Shown: positions 33,667 through 41,020 of the stretch, piece by piece
Layout of the letters: each line of letters opens with the position of its first letter
Numbering within the stretch: position 1 is the first letter of the stretch
Assembly (NCBI RefSeq): GCF_014109725.1
Contig: NZ_CP058554.1
Span: 2,852,001 to 2,916,000 of the forward strand
DNA length: 64,000 nucleotides
Direction: 5' to 3'
DNA from: Comamonas piscis
Lineage (GTDB): Bacteria > Pseudomonadota > Gammaproteobacteria > Burkholderiales > Burkholderiaceae_C
Position numbers and translations under genes: made by a program
Notes under the pieces: model-generated
Databases searched by the model: none
Seen by the model: the letters and a program-made list of their open reading frames with translations, nothing else
What the model was told of the DNA's origin: nothing

Positions 33667-34164
33667 TTGAACTGGATTTGGAACGCACCGCGCCGCACCT
33701 TGGCGCTGATTTTTGTGGCCTGCGCGGCCATGATGGCCTTTGGCATGTACTTGCAGCATGTGGTAGGGCTGGAGCCTTGCCCGATGTGCATCGTGCAGCG
33801 CTACTGCCTGATTGCTGTTGGTGTGCTGGCGCTGCTGGGCAGCCTCAAGCCCTCTACTGCCGGCTGGTGGAAGAGTTTTGGCGGCCTGGCCTTGCTGTTT
33901 TCTGTCTTTGGCGCCTTCACCGCTGCACGCCAAACCTGGCTGCAATGGAACCCTCCAGAGTTCGCCACCTGCGGTCGCGATTTCTACGGCATGATCGAGA
34001 ACTACCCGATCAGCCGCTCGCTGCCGATGATTTTCCGTGGCTCGGGCGATTGCACCGCCATTGACTGGACCTTCCTGGGCCTGTCGATTGCCAACTGGTC
34101 CTTTATCGCATTTGCGGTGTTCACGATTGTTCTGCTGCTGGCGCTGTTCAAAGCCAAGCGCTGA
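33667..34164 (+). CDS. dsbB: Disulfide bond formation protein B
   Basis: 165 residues from the TTG at 33667, supported by AAGGA eight bases upstream and by family alignment (MNWIWNAPRR...). DsbB is a four-helix inner-membrane protein that reoxidises DsbA and passes electrons to quinone. The first periplasmic loop has the CPMC pair in LEPCPMCIVQRY, and the second has Cys in ATCGRDFYGM and SGDCTAIDW. All four essential cysteines are therefore present. It stands alone with its own terminator. Confidence 0.94.
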   Translation: MNWIWNAPRRTLALIFVACAAMMAFGMYLQHVVGLEPCPMCIVQRYCLIAVGVLALLGSLKPSTAGWWKSFGGLALLFSVFGAFTAARQTWLQWNPPEFATCGRDFYGMIENYPISRSLPMIFRGSGDCTAIDWTFLGLSIANWSFIAFAVFTIVLLLALFKAKR

Positions 34165-34185
34165 GCTTTTGCGATCTGCATACTG

Positions 34186-34212
34186 ACGCCCCTTTCGAGG
34201 GGCGTTTTTTTA
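34186..34212 (+). terminator. Terminator of dsbB
   Basis: acgcccct / aggggcgt hairpin followed by seven T residues, about 20 bases after the dsbB stop. Confidence 0.9.
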
Positions 34213-34383
34213 TGGCTGCTTTGGAGTGAGGAGGGCTTGGCAGCCCTTTATCGCCAATGCGACTGGTGTGCGTAATAGCGAGCTTGTGCAGAAAAACGGC
34301 CGCACTAATATGCTGATCTGACAGGCATCGAGATGGGCCACAGCGCCCGGATCACAACAACCAACAAGCAACAAGGAGATCGC

Positions 34384-35457
34384 ATGATCAGCTATGACGT
34401 CACAGGCTTTGGTGAACCCCTGGTGCGCAGCGAGCGCCCAACCCCGGTACCAACGGGAGACCAGGTGCTGGTGCGCATCGAGGCCGCCGGGGTGTGCCAC
34501 TCAGACCTGCACATCTGGCATGGCGAGTACGACCTGGGCAATGGCAAAAAGCTGTCCATGGCCGACCGGGGCATGAAGCTGCCCTTGACCCTGGGTCATG
34601 AGATTGCTGGCGAGGTGGTGGCGATGGGGCCCGATGCCAAGGGTGTGGAGATCGGCAAGCGCTATGTCGTCTTCCCCTGGCATGGCTGCGGCGAATGCAA
34701 GATTTGCAAGCGCGGTGATGAGAACCTCTGCCTGGCCGGCAAATCGATGGGCGTGTACCAAAATGGCGGCTACGCCGACCATGTGCTGGTCAACCACGCC
34801 TATTACCTGGTGGACATTGGCGACATGCCTGCCGAGCGCGCAGCGCCTTATGCCTGCTCGGGGCTGACCACCTACAGCGCGATCAAGAAGATTGATTCCC
34901 AGGTGTTTAAGGACGAAAAGATTGTGTTGTTTGGCGCCGGCGGACTGGGCCTGATGGCCATCTTGCTGATGAAGGCCATGGGTGGCGCTGGTGTCGTGGT
35001 GGTCGAGCCCGATGCCAGTAAGCATGCCGCTGCGATGAATGCCGGCGCAGATGTGGTGATTGACCCCAAGTCGCCGGACTTTATCGCCCAGGTCAAGCAA
35101 GCCGCTGGCGGTGCTGTTTGGGCCATCATCGATTGCGTGGGCTCCAGCCAAACGGTGCAGCAAGGTATCGACATGCTGACCAAGGGCGGTCACCTTGTAC
35201 AGATTGGTTTGTTTGGCGGCCATGTGGATCTGCCCACCCCCACGCATGCGATCCGCGCCATCACCTACCAAGGCACCTATGTCGGCAACCTGGGTGATCT
35301 GCGCGAGCTGATCGCGCTGGTGCGCGACAAGAAATTGAGTCCGGTACCGACCACCTGCATGCATTTCAGCAAGGCCTTTACCGCGCTGGTGGCGCTGGAG
35401 CAGGGCAAGGCCGTGGGTCGGCTGATGCTGACCCCCCACGAGGAGGCGGTGGCCTGA
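34384..35457 (+). CDS. Zinc-dependent alcohol dehydrogenase
   Basis: 357 residues from the ATG at 34384, which follows an AAGGAG ribosome-binding site; a frame start at 34333 was rejected. Medium-chain dehydrogenase/reductase. Catalytic zinc residues are in GVCHSDLH and the GHE of TLGHEIAGEV; the structural zinc cluster is CGECKICKRGDENLC. The Rossmann segment is GAGGLGLMAI, with Glu in VVVEPDASK suggesting NAD+ preference. The insertion GEYDLGNGKKLSMADRG marks a distinct subgroup. Substrate cannot be assigned. It is monocistronic with a strong terminator. Confidence 0.9.
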   Translation: MISYDVTGFGEPLVRSERPTPVPTGDQVLVRIEAAGVCHSDLHIWHGEYDLGNGKKLSMADRGMKLPLTLGHEIAGEVVAMGPDAKGVEIGKRYVVFPWHGCGECKICKRGDENLCLAGKSMGVYQNGGYADHVLVNHAYYLVDIGDMPAERAAPYACSGLTTYSAIKKIDSQVFKDEKIVLFGAGGLGLMAILLMKAMGGAGVVVVEPDASKHAAAMNAGADVVIDPKSPDFIAQVKQAAGGAVWAIIDCVGSSQTVQQGIDMLTKGGHLVQIGLFGGHVDLPTPTHAIRAITYQGTYVGNLGDLRELIALVRDKKLSPVPTTCMHFSKAFTALVALEQGKAVGRLMLTPHEEAVA

Positions 35458-35506
35458 GTGCGTTGCTGCTGAATCCCGACGGCCACGGGCAAAGCACCGG
35501 CCATGC

Positions 35507-35534
35507 AAAAAGTCCGCAAATGCGGACTTTTTTT
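35507..35534. terminator. Bidirectional terminator between adh and FHA gene
   Basis: aaaaagtccgca / tgcggacttttttt with a two-base loop, giving a T-run on both strands for the two convergent genes. Confidence 0.9.
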
Positions 35535-35551
35535 CGTGGGGTGGCAGGCAA

Positions 35552-35872
35552 TCAGTCCTGTGTTTCCACGCTGGGCACCGAGCCTGATTTCACCACGATC
35601 TCGAAGCTGCCAACCGAGACCTGATCACCTGCATACAGCACCTGGCGCTTCACGCGACGGCCGTTAACAAAGATGCCATTGGTGCTGTCGTGGTCCTCCA
35701 CCATCAACAAACCAATGTAGTAGTTGAAGGAGCCATGGTCGCGGCTGATGCTTGGGTCGCTCAGGAACAGACCGCTGCTCGGTCCTCGGCCAATAGCCGT
35801 GCATCCGCGCTCCAGCTGAATGGCGCGGGGAGGAGATTGCAGATCAGAGCGAACAAGGATTTCCGGCAACAT
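35552..35872 (-). CDS. Stand-alone FHA-domain protein
   Basis: 106-residue protein consisting of a single forkhead-associated domain, which binds phosphothreonine peptides. The signature residues are all present: GRGPSS (Arg), SRDHGSF (Ser/His) and DSTNGIFVNGRRV (Asn-Gly). There is no signal peptide or transmembrane segment, so it is cytoplasmic. No kinase, phosphatase or secretion gene lies nearby in the window, so the partner is unknown. Confidence 0.9.
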   Translation of the reverse strand: MLPEILVRSDLQSPPRAIQLERGCTAIGRGPSSGLFLSDPSISRDHGSFNYYIGLLMVEDHDSTNGIFVNGRRVKRQVLYAGDQVSVGSFEIVVKSGSVPSVETQD

Positions 35873-36445
35873 GGTGAGCCCCTAGAGGAACTGGCTATTG
35901 AATGGTCTGGGTGGATTATGCGGCTATTATTCGCTCACAATTGATACACATTGCCAATCATTGTCATAGCGGCGCTTTATGCGCAAAAACTATGAAAAAA
36001 ACCAAATAAAAACAAAGAATCTAAAAGACGGGTGGGCGATTGTAGGGGTTACTACGGATATGACGTTTAGAATTTTTGTCAATTCCCACTGTTTTACTCA
36101 GCAAGCACGATGCCCTTGCTGGGGCTTGATATGGGTCCCATCGTAGGTCGGTACGGTAGAGGCCATGCGCGGTGGCATACGGATGCCCCTATTTGCCGGG
36201 GGAAGCAATGCAGGCCAAAGAGATGCGTTGCACAGCCTGCCTAAGGGCTACAAGCGCTATCAGCGCCGGTCTCTGCATTGCTGTCCAAGCCGTTTCTCTG
36301 ATGGCGGCAATTCCAAACGAACCATTGATTTGCTGTAAGCCTTTCCCCACCATTTAACAAGTACTGCACCTAGCTTTATCCATGCTTTGGCACGCTATCG
36401 TTGACCCATCCCAACGTTGCGTTGCAACACCACTGAAGGAAATGC
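35873..36445. other. Intergenic region between FHA gene and csbD-like gene
   Basis: 573 bp without a supported gene. The half nearest the FHA gene (about 35930-36100) is AT-rich and probably contains its promoter. The rest has short open frames with unconvincing composition. The promoter of the CsbD/PRC pair should lie in the last 100 bp; TTGACC near 36402 is too close to be convincingly assigned. No RNA structure was recognised. Confidence 0.45.
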
Positions 36446-36628
36446 ATGAACAAAAATCAAGTCGCTGGTGCCGTAAAAGATGCTGCTGGCAAGGTTCAGC
36501 AAAAGGTCGGCGAAGCGGTGAACAGCCCGGAGCAGCAAGCCAAGGGCATCGCCAAGCAAGCAGAAGGCAAGACGCAAAAGGCGGCTGGCAATGTGCAAGA
36601 AGCCGTCAAAGACGCCGCCAAGAAATAA
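36446..36628 (+). CDS. CsbD family stress-response protein
   Basis: 60-residue CsbD-like protein, MNKNQVAGAVKDAAGKVQQK onward: a small, highly charged, Lys/Ala/Gln-rich, probably disordered or helical cytoplasmic protein. The family is named after the sigma-B-dependent csbD of Bacillus and is widely stress-induced in proteobacteria; molecular role unknown. GAAGGAA precedes the ATG. It is followed after 10 bp by a PRC-barrel gene, a pairing suggesting a joint stress operon. Confidence 0.9.
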   Translation: MNKNQVAGAVKDAAGKVQQKVGEAVNSPEQQAKGIAKQAEGKTQKAAGNVQEAVKDAAKK

Positions 36629-36638
36629 GGAGCCGACG

Positions 36639-37046
36639 ATGAAATCCAAATCCATTCTGGCGCTTGGCGCCTTCGCCATCACGATCGCCGCAGGCTCCTC
36701 TTTCGCACAGACACCAGTTCCTGTTGCGGGTGGCGTAAGGCTCGGCGTTGAGCAGACGGAGATCCAGGCAGTGGCTACGGGCTGGAGCCTGAAGAAGTCG
36801 GTGCTGGGTAAAAGCGTCTACAACGAAGAAGGCAAGTCAGTCGGCAAGATTGATGATGTGATCGTTGCGCCCGACAAGGCGGTGTCCTATGCCATCATTG
36901 GCGCGGGCGGTTTCCTGGGTGTCGGCAAGCACGATGTCGCCATTCCTGTGGGTCAGTTCCGTGTGCAGAATGACAAGATCACCTTGCCGGGTGCTACCAA
37001 GGATGCCCTTAAGGCGCTGCCCAAGTTTGAGTACGCCAAGAAGTAA
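36639..37046 (+). CDS. Secreted PRC-barrel domain protein
   Basis: 135 residues from the ATG at 36639 (AAGGAG upstream). Signal peptide MKSKSILALGAFAITIAAGS, cleavage near SFAQ. The mature part contains a PRC-barrel domain: LGKSVYNEEGKSVGKIDDVIVAPDKAVSYAIIG fits the family's core. Such proteins sit in the periplasm or membrane and are often stress-linked; function unknown. It forms a two-gene unit with the CsbD-like gene and ends at a strong terminator. Confidence 0.87.
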   Translation: MKSKSILALGAFAITIAAGSSFAQTPVPVAGGVRLGVEQTEIQAVATGWSLKKSVLGKSVYNEEGKSVGKIDDVIVAPDKAVSYAIIGAGGFLGVGKHDVAIPVGQFRVQNDKITLPGATKDALKALPKFEYAKK

Positions 37047-37073
37047 TAACTGCTTGGCTGCACAGTCCTTAAG

Positions 37074-37093
37074 AGCCCCGCAAGGGGCTTTTT
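37074..37093 (+). terminator. Terminator of the CsbD/PRC pair
   Basis: agcccc-gcaa-ggggct followed by tttt, 28 bases after the PRC gene stop. Confidence 0.85.
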
Positions 37094-37241
37094 GCGTTGG
37101 ATGCTGCTTTGCCATTTAGCTCCGTTCATTCCAAGCCAAGACAACAGCCGCCGCCCAAACTCCTTGAGCGCGCCTGTAGCGGGTTTGGGCGGATGATTCA
37201 GTGCATAATGGCGCCCAGTCATAAAAAAACAATAATGACCA

Positions 37242-37259
37242 TTGCGGAGCGCTCCGCAA
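37242..37259. promoter_or_regulatory. 18-bp perfect palindrome upstream of tRNA-Arg
   Basis: ttgcggagcgctccgcaa is its own reverse complement and sits about 55 bp ahead of the tRNA gene. It could be an operator or a hairpin; no function can be assigned from sequence. Confidence 0.35.
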
Positions 37260-37314
37260 AATTGTCTGATTCCGGGTGAGCCATCAAGGCAAAAATCCTC
37301 AGAAAATCAAACAT

Positions 37315-37391
37315 CTGCCCGTAGCTCAGTTGGATAGAGCAACAGCCTTCTAAGCTGTGGGTCACTGGTTCGATCCCAGTCGGGCAGGCCA
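37315..37391 (+). tRNA. tRNA-Arg (anticodon UCU)
   Basis: 77 bases with encoded CCA. Acceptor stem ctgcccg/cgggcag, D-arm gctcagttggatagagc, anticodon arm acagc-cttctaa-gctgt with anticodon TCT (reads AGA), five-base variable loop, T-arm actgg-ttcgatc-ccagt. All stems pair perfectly. No second copy of its 3' end was noticed nearby, so it does not mark an island here. Confidence 0.97.
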
Positions 37392-37786
37392 TCATCTCCA
37401 GCGGCAGGTTTCAGCATCAACCCTTGGGGCCCTCTGCAAGACTCCCTGCCGTGGTCTGAACGCGGTCTCGGGCGATCCGCTGCGTTATCTTCTTTGTCAA
37501 TAACTACGGCTCTACTGCGAAAGACGCCTTGCGTCTCATCCCGATCCGCGCCCATCCCGCTGGGCGAGGGTTTCGCAGAGGATTCCTAGCGTCCCCATTT
37601 CTCAACGCCGATCACCCACCTTGGCCTGTCTGCTGCCACCCTGACGCGGCGCTTTCCCATGGCGGTGGCTGCCACGATGGCCGGAAAAAACGACGCCCGC
37701 AGTAAAAAATGCAGCGGGCGCTTTCCATTTTGGGGTTGCCATGCATCGTTCAGTGCAGGGCGCCCTGGGCAGAGGCAGAGCAGTGC
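37392..37786. other. Region between tRNA-Arg and M14 peptidase gene
   Basis: No supported gene. Open frames run across the tRNA and look spurious. A minus-strand terminator near its right end is listed separately. I noticed no attachment-like repeat of the tRNA end and no recombinase gene. Confidence 0.5.
37684..37720 (-). terminator. Terminator of the M14 peptidase gene
   Basis: On the minus strand, cgcccgc / gcgggcg with a 13-base loop, followed by a three-base spacer and six T residues. It lies about 70 bases after the stop. Confidence 0.65.
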
Positions 37787-39616
37787 TTATTCGGTCTCTT
37801 CGTAAACCAGCGAAGGGTTGTTCATCGACCGGGCCACATCGTTGAGGCTGGGGATGATGTGGTTAGCGAAGAAGCTGCTTTGGGTATCGGGCTCCAGCGC
37901 TGCGATGGCCACATTGGCCAGGGATTGGTTCAGCGGCACGTAGTAGCTGCCCTCAGGCACATCAATGGCGACGCGCTCCAGGCCGACCTTGACCCGTTCT
38001 ACGCTTTGGTTTCCAGGGCCCAGAACATCGCTTTTGGCTGCACTGTTGCGCTCCAGCTCCTGGTAGGTGTCGGCCAGCAGATTGCCTGGCTCGGCCACGC
38101 GCAGCACCTGCAGGCCCAGCGCGCGAAGCTTGTCGACGGCGTCGGTGGCATTGCCGGCGAGCCAGTAGCCGCAAGGCCGGGCGCGTGTGGGGCCAGGGCT
38201 CAGCTTGACGGACGAATGCCAGTCCACTTCTTGCTGCATGTCTTCACCGGTTTGCGGGTCAATAAAAATTACGCGGCGCTTTTCAGTCGTCTGCTGGGCT
38301 TCCAGGCTGAACTCACCTCGGCAGGCCTGGGAGGCGATGTCCCGGTTCGCGTAGGTGCGCACCTGCTCAAGTTCCTTGGTGCGCTGGGCAGTGGTCTGCA
38401 GCGCGGAGGACAGCGCTACATATTGGCTATGCACACGGCGTTGGATATGCGCGCGGCCAATGCCGACACCACGTGTTTCGATCAGCATCGTGGCCGCGTT
38501 CTTGAGCGCGTTCACATTGCGCCCGGTGTCCGGGCGCACGCCGCCCATCGACAGCGACAGGTCCTGTGGGTTGCGGGTGGTGGTGTAGTACCAATTGGTG
38601 CTTTGCCCTTGCTCGGTCAGCGCCTTTTGCATGGGCAGCAAATACCATTCGGTCGAGGCCTTGGCAATGAACTCATGTACGTTGGCGGTGGTCGGCGTTT
38701 GCAGCAGTGCATCGTAGCGCTGTACGCCCTTGAACTTTTCCAGGTAGCGGCCAGCCACCGTGAACTCATGGGCATCCAAGACCGCCACGGGGCGGTAGTT
38801 GCGACTCAGCTTGGCCAAGGCCTGGGCTTCCGGTGTCTGCAGCAGCAGGTGGTCGCGGTTCATATCCAGGCCGTTGGCGGTGGTACGCCGGCCAGCGGCT
38901 GCGCCATCGGGGTTGGCGCGAGGCAGCACCAGCACATTGATCTTGTCCAGGACAGAGGCCAGCGGCCCTTGCTTCAGATCCTGGGCCAGCGCCAGCAGGG
39001 CTTCGCTGCCCGCCGGCTCATCGCCATGCTGCTGGCCGATGAGCAACACGGTAGGGCGCTGGCTTTGGTCCAGATCGTGCAGGCTGGTGCTGGCCGCGCG
39101 GGTCAGCAGCAGCGCCAAAATGGGCTGGCCTTCTTGCGAGGTGCCAGCAGTCACCAGCTCGGTCTTGGTGCCGGATGTGCCGGGTGTGGCCAGCTGGCGC
39201 AACCATTGGCCCAGCTCGGCATTGCTGGTGTAGGTGGTACGGCCTGCCGCTAGTCCGGGGGTGGTGTAGCTGCGCTCAGGGTCGGGAAATCGGGCCGCTA
39301 CCTCGGCGCTCTCCTGCCAGCCGCTCAAAGGGCTGCCTTGCAGCGGCACCGATTCGACCGGAGTGGACACTACGCCGGAGTTGCTGACGCCGGGGATGTG
39401 CACGGGGCTGGGGCCGCTGGCGGGCCGGGTCGTCACCGTTCCGGGGGCCGGCTGGCCGGAGATCGGCGTGCTGTTCCAGCTGGGCAGCGGCGTGCTGGAG
39501 CAGGCTGTCAAGGCGAGTGCTGCCGCCATCACGGTCAGGCTGGTCCAGCCGGGTATCGGGCGCTGGGCAGATGGGGATACTGCGTCGTGTTTCATCATCA
39601 TTGTTGTGCGTGACAA
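37787..39616 (-). CDS. M14-family zinc metallopeptidase lipoprotein
   Basis: 609 residues from a TTG at 39616; the strong AGGAGGGG exactly six bases upstream decides this over ATGs 15-21 bases inward. The signal sequence ends in the lipobox LTAC, so the protein is predicted to be lipid-anchored. A Ser/Pro-rich linker follows to about residue 110. The M14 domain shows the zinc motif GQQHGDEPAG (His, Glu), DAHEF for the third ligand region and the catalytic Glu in IETRGVGIG. The C-terminal 230 residues are an accessory region without a recognised name. Related proteins are annotated as carboxypeptidases or amidase-like; substrate unknown. Confidence 0.85.
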   Translation of the reverse strand: MSRTTMMMKHDAVSPSAQRPIPGWTSLTVMAAALALTACSSTPLPSWNSTPISGQPAPGTVTTRPASGPSPVHIPGVSNSGVVSTPVESVPLQGSPLSGWQESAEVAARFPDPERSYTTPGLAAGRTTYTSNAELGQWLRQLATPGTSGTKTELVTAGTSQEGQPILALLLTRAASTSLHDLDQSQRPTVLLIGQQHGDEPAGSEALLALAQDLKQGPLASVLDKINVLVLPRANPDGAAAGRRTTANGLDMNRDHLLLQTPEAQALAKLSRNYRPVAVLDAHEFTVAGRYLEKFKGVQRYDALLQTPTTANVHEFIAKASTEWYLLPMQKALTEQGQSTNWYYTTTRNPQDLSLSMGGVRPDTGRNVNALKNAATMLIETRGVGIGRAHIQRRVHSQYVALSSALQTTAQRTKELEQVRTYANRDIASQACRGEFSLEAQQTTEKRRVIFIDPQTGEDMQQEVDWHSSVKLSPGPTRARPCGYWLAGNATDAVDKLRALGLQVLRVAEPGNLLADTYQELERNSAAKSDVLGPGNQSVERVKVGLERVAIDVPEGSYYVPLNQSLANVAIAALEPDTQSSFFANHIIPSLNDVARSMNNPSLVYEETE

Positions 39617-39805
39617 ATCACGCCCCTCCTGAAAAATACGTTGCCATTATGCAAAGCTGTATGCAGCTTTTACGTAGGATGGGTGCGAAACAATAAGTTT
39701 CCGTGCGTAACCGACAGACGCTGTATCGGCAATGGTCTCGCGGTAGCGGCGCGGCCTGAGGGCTTCAACGCAAGCACCAGACTCCGGAATCGGGCGCTCA
39801 GGCTG

Positions 39806-40921
39806 TTAGGCGCCGCCCGTCGACTGCTCGAATGTACCAGCCGCATCCAGGTCAGCAGATAAATCCCCGATACCGGAGCCAGGGGCCGGGGCACGCATGC
39901 GCAGCAGGGCCCGCACAAAACCATGGTCTGAGCGGCTGCGGTCGCGGCCTTCATGCAGGTGGTCGTTGAAGTAATCGACCCGGCGCACATCGCCCACCGC
40001 ATGGCGGCTGCGAGGGTCGAATTCCTCACTCACCAAAATCTGGTCAAGCACAGCGGGAGCGCCCTGGTGGATATGGGAGTAAGCCACATCTTTCTTGAGC
40101 GCCGCATCGCCCAGCAGATCGAAGGCATTGAACAGCGCGCGGTCCCGGGCCTTGCGGTCGTAAGCCACCTCGGAAGCGGCAGAAATCATCTGCGTGGTCA
40201 CGCTGTCGGGCGTGTCGTTGAAATCGCCCATCACCACCAAGGGCATGCGGGTGTGGCGCAGCAAGTCAATCACCAGGCAGCGCAGCGCCGTCGCTTCTAC
40301 GCCGCGCATGACCAGCGACCGCAATGAGGCCAGCGCGGCAATCTTGGGGTTGTCGCGGTCTTCCAGCGGATTGCCGGCGGCGTCCAGCAAGAACTTGGGG
40401 CGCTTGGATTTGAGGTGGCAGGTCAATACAGTCAGAATCTGGCCGCGTTTCATCTGCAGGGTCGCCACAAGCGGCGGTCGCTCGAAGCGGGTGTGGATGC
40501 CCAAGCCCGGTATGGGCTGGCCCAGACCAGCGGGAAAGTCGCTGAAAGAGCGGGTCGCCAGTACCTTGAGCCGAGTGGCCAATCCCACACGTGGCGTGCC
40601 CATCGCCCCCGGGCGGCCCTCGGTATTTTCCGCACCCGGCACGCTGGCAAAGTGGTAGTGCAGGCCGCTGGCGGCGAGCGCATCCATCAGTGCGGCTTGG
40701 TCCCAGACCTCTTGCACGGCCAAGATATCCGCATTGAGCGCTTGAAACCGGCCCCCCAGCCACTGGATCTTGCGCGTGTACTGGGCTTGGGTGTACGGCG
40801 TTTGGTTGGCATAGAACTCCCGCTCTGGCAGCGCCAGGTTCAGTAGGTTGCACGTGGCAACGGTGAGGGTGTCTGGCGCCAACGCAGGCGACGGGGAAGG
40901 AGTCATAGAAAAAGGCCGCAT
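39806..40921 (-). CDS. Endonuclease/exonuclease/phosphatase family protein
   Basis: 371 residues, EEP-fold metal-dependent phosphodiesterase. Catalytic segments: ATCNLLN (Asn), AVQEVWD (metal-binding Glu), TCHLKSKRP (His), VVMGDFNDTP (Asp, Asn) and RSDHGFV (the C-terminal Asp-His pair). No signal peptide is seen, so it is probably cytoplasmic. Substrate could be nucleic acid or a phosphorylated lipid or sugar; the sequence does not say. The start at 40921 lacks a strong ribosome-binding site; Met6 (40906) is an alternative. Confidence 0.85.
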   Translation of the reverse strand: MRPFSMTPSPSPALAPDTLTVATCNLLNLALPEREFYANQTPYTQAQYTRKIQWLGGRFQALNADILAVQEVWDQAALMDALAASGLHYHFASVPGAENTEGRPGAMGTPRVGLATRLKVLATRSFSDFPAGLGQPIPGLGIHTRFERPPLVATLQMKRGQILTVLTCHLKSKRPKFLLDAAGNPLEDRDNPKIAALASLRSLVMRGVEATALRCLVIDLLRHTRMPLVVMGDFNDTPDSVTTQMISAASEVAYDRKARDRALFNAFDLLGDAALKKDVAYSHIHQGAPAVLDQILVSEEFDPRSRHAVGDVRRVDYFNDHLHEGRDRSRSDHGFVRALLRMRAPAPGSGIGDLSADLDAAGTFEQSTGGA

Positions 40922-41020
40922 AAGAATCTCATTCAGATGCGGCCTTACCCTAGCGGAAACGGGCTTTCAAATCAACTGCCATGCATGCATGGCGGTGTTG
41001 AACGGTGCCCAGACCGTTGT

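Noticed and set aside
37315..37391. tRNA-Arg as an island integration site
   Set aside because: No duplicated tRNA 3' end and no recombinase nearby; the genuine attachment repeats are at ffs.
37307..37555. Minus-strand open frame of 82 codons over the tRNA-Arg gene
   Set aside because: It translates the antisense of the tRNA, a common false gene, with no ribosome-binding site.
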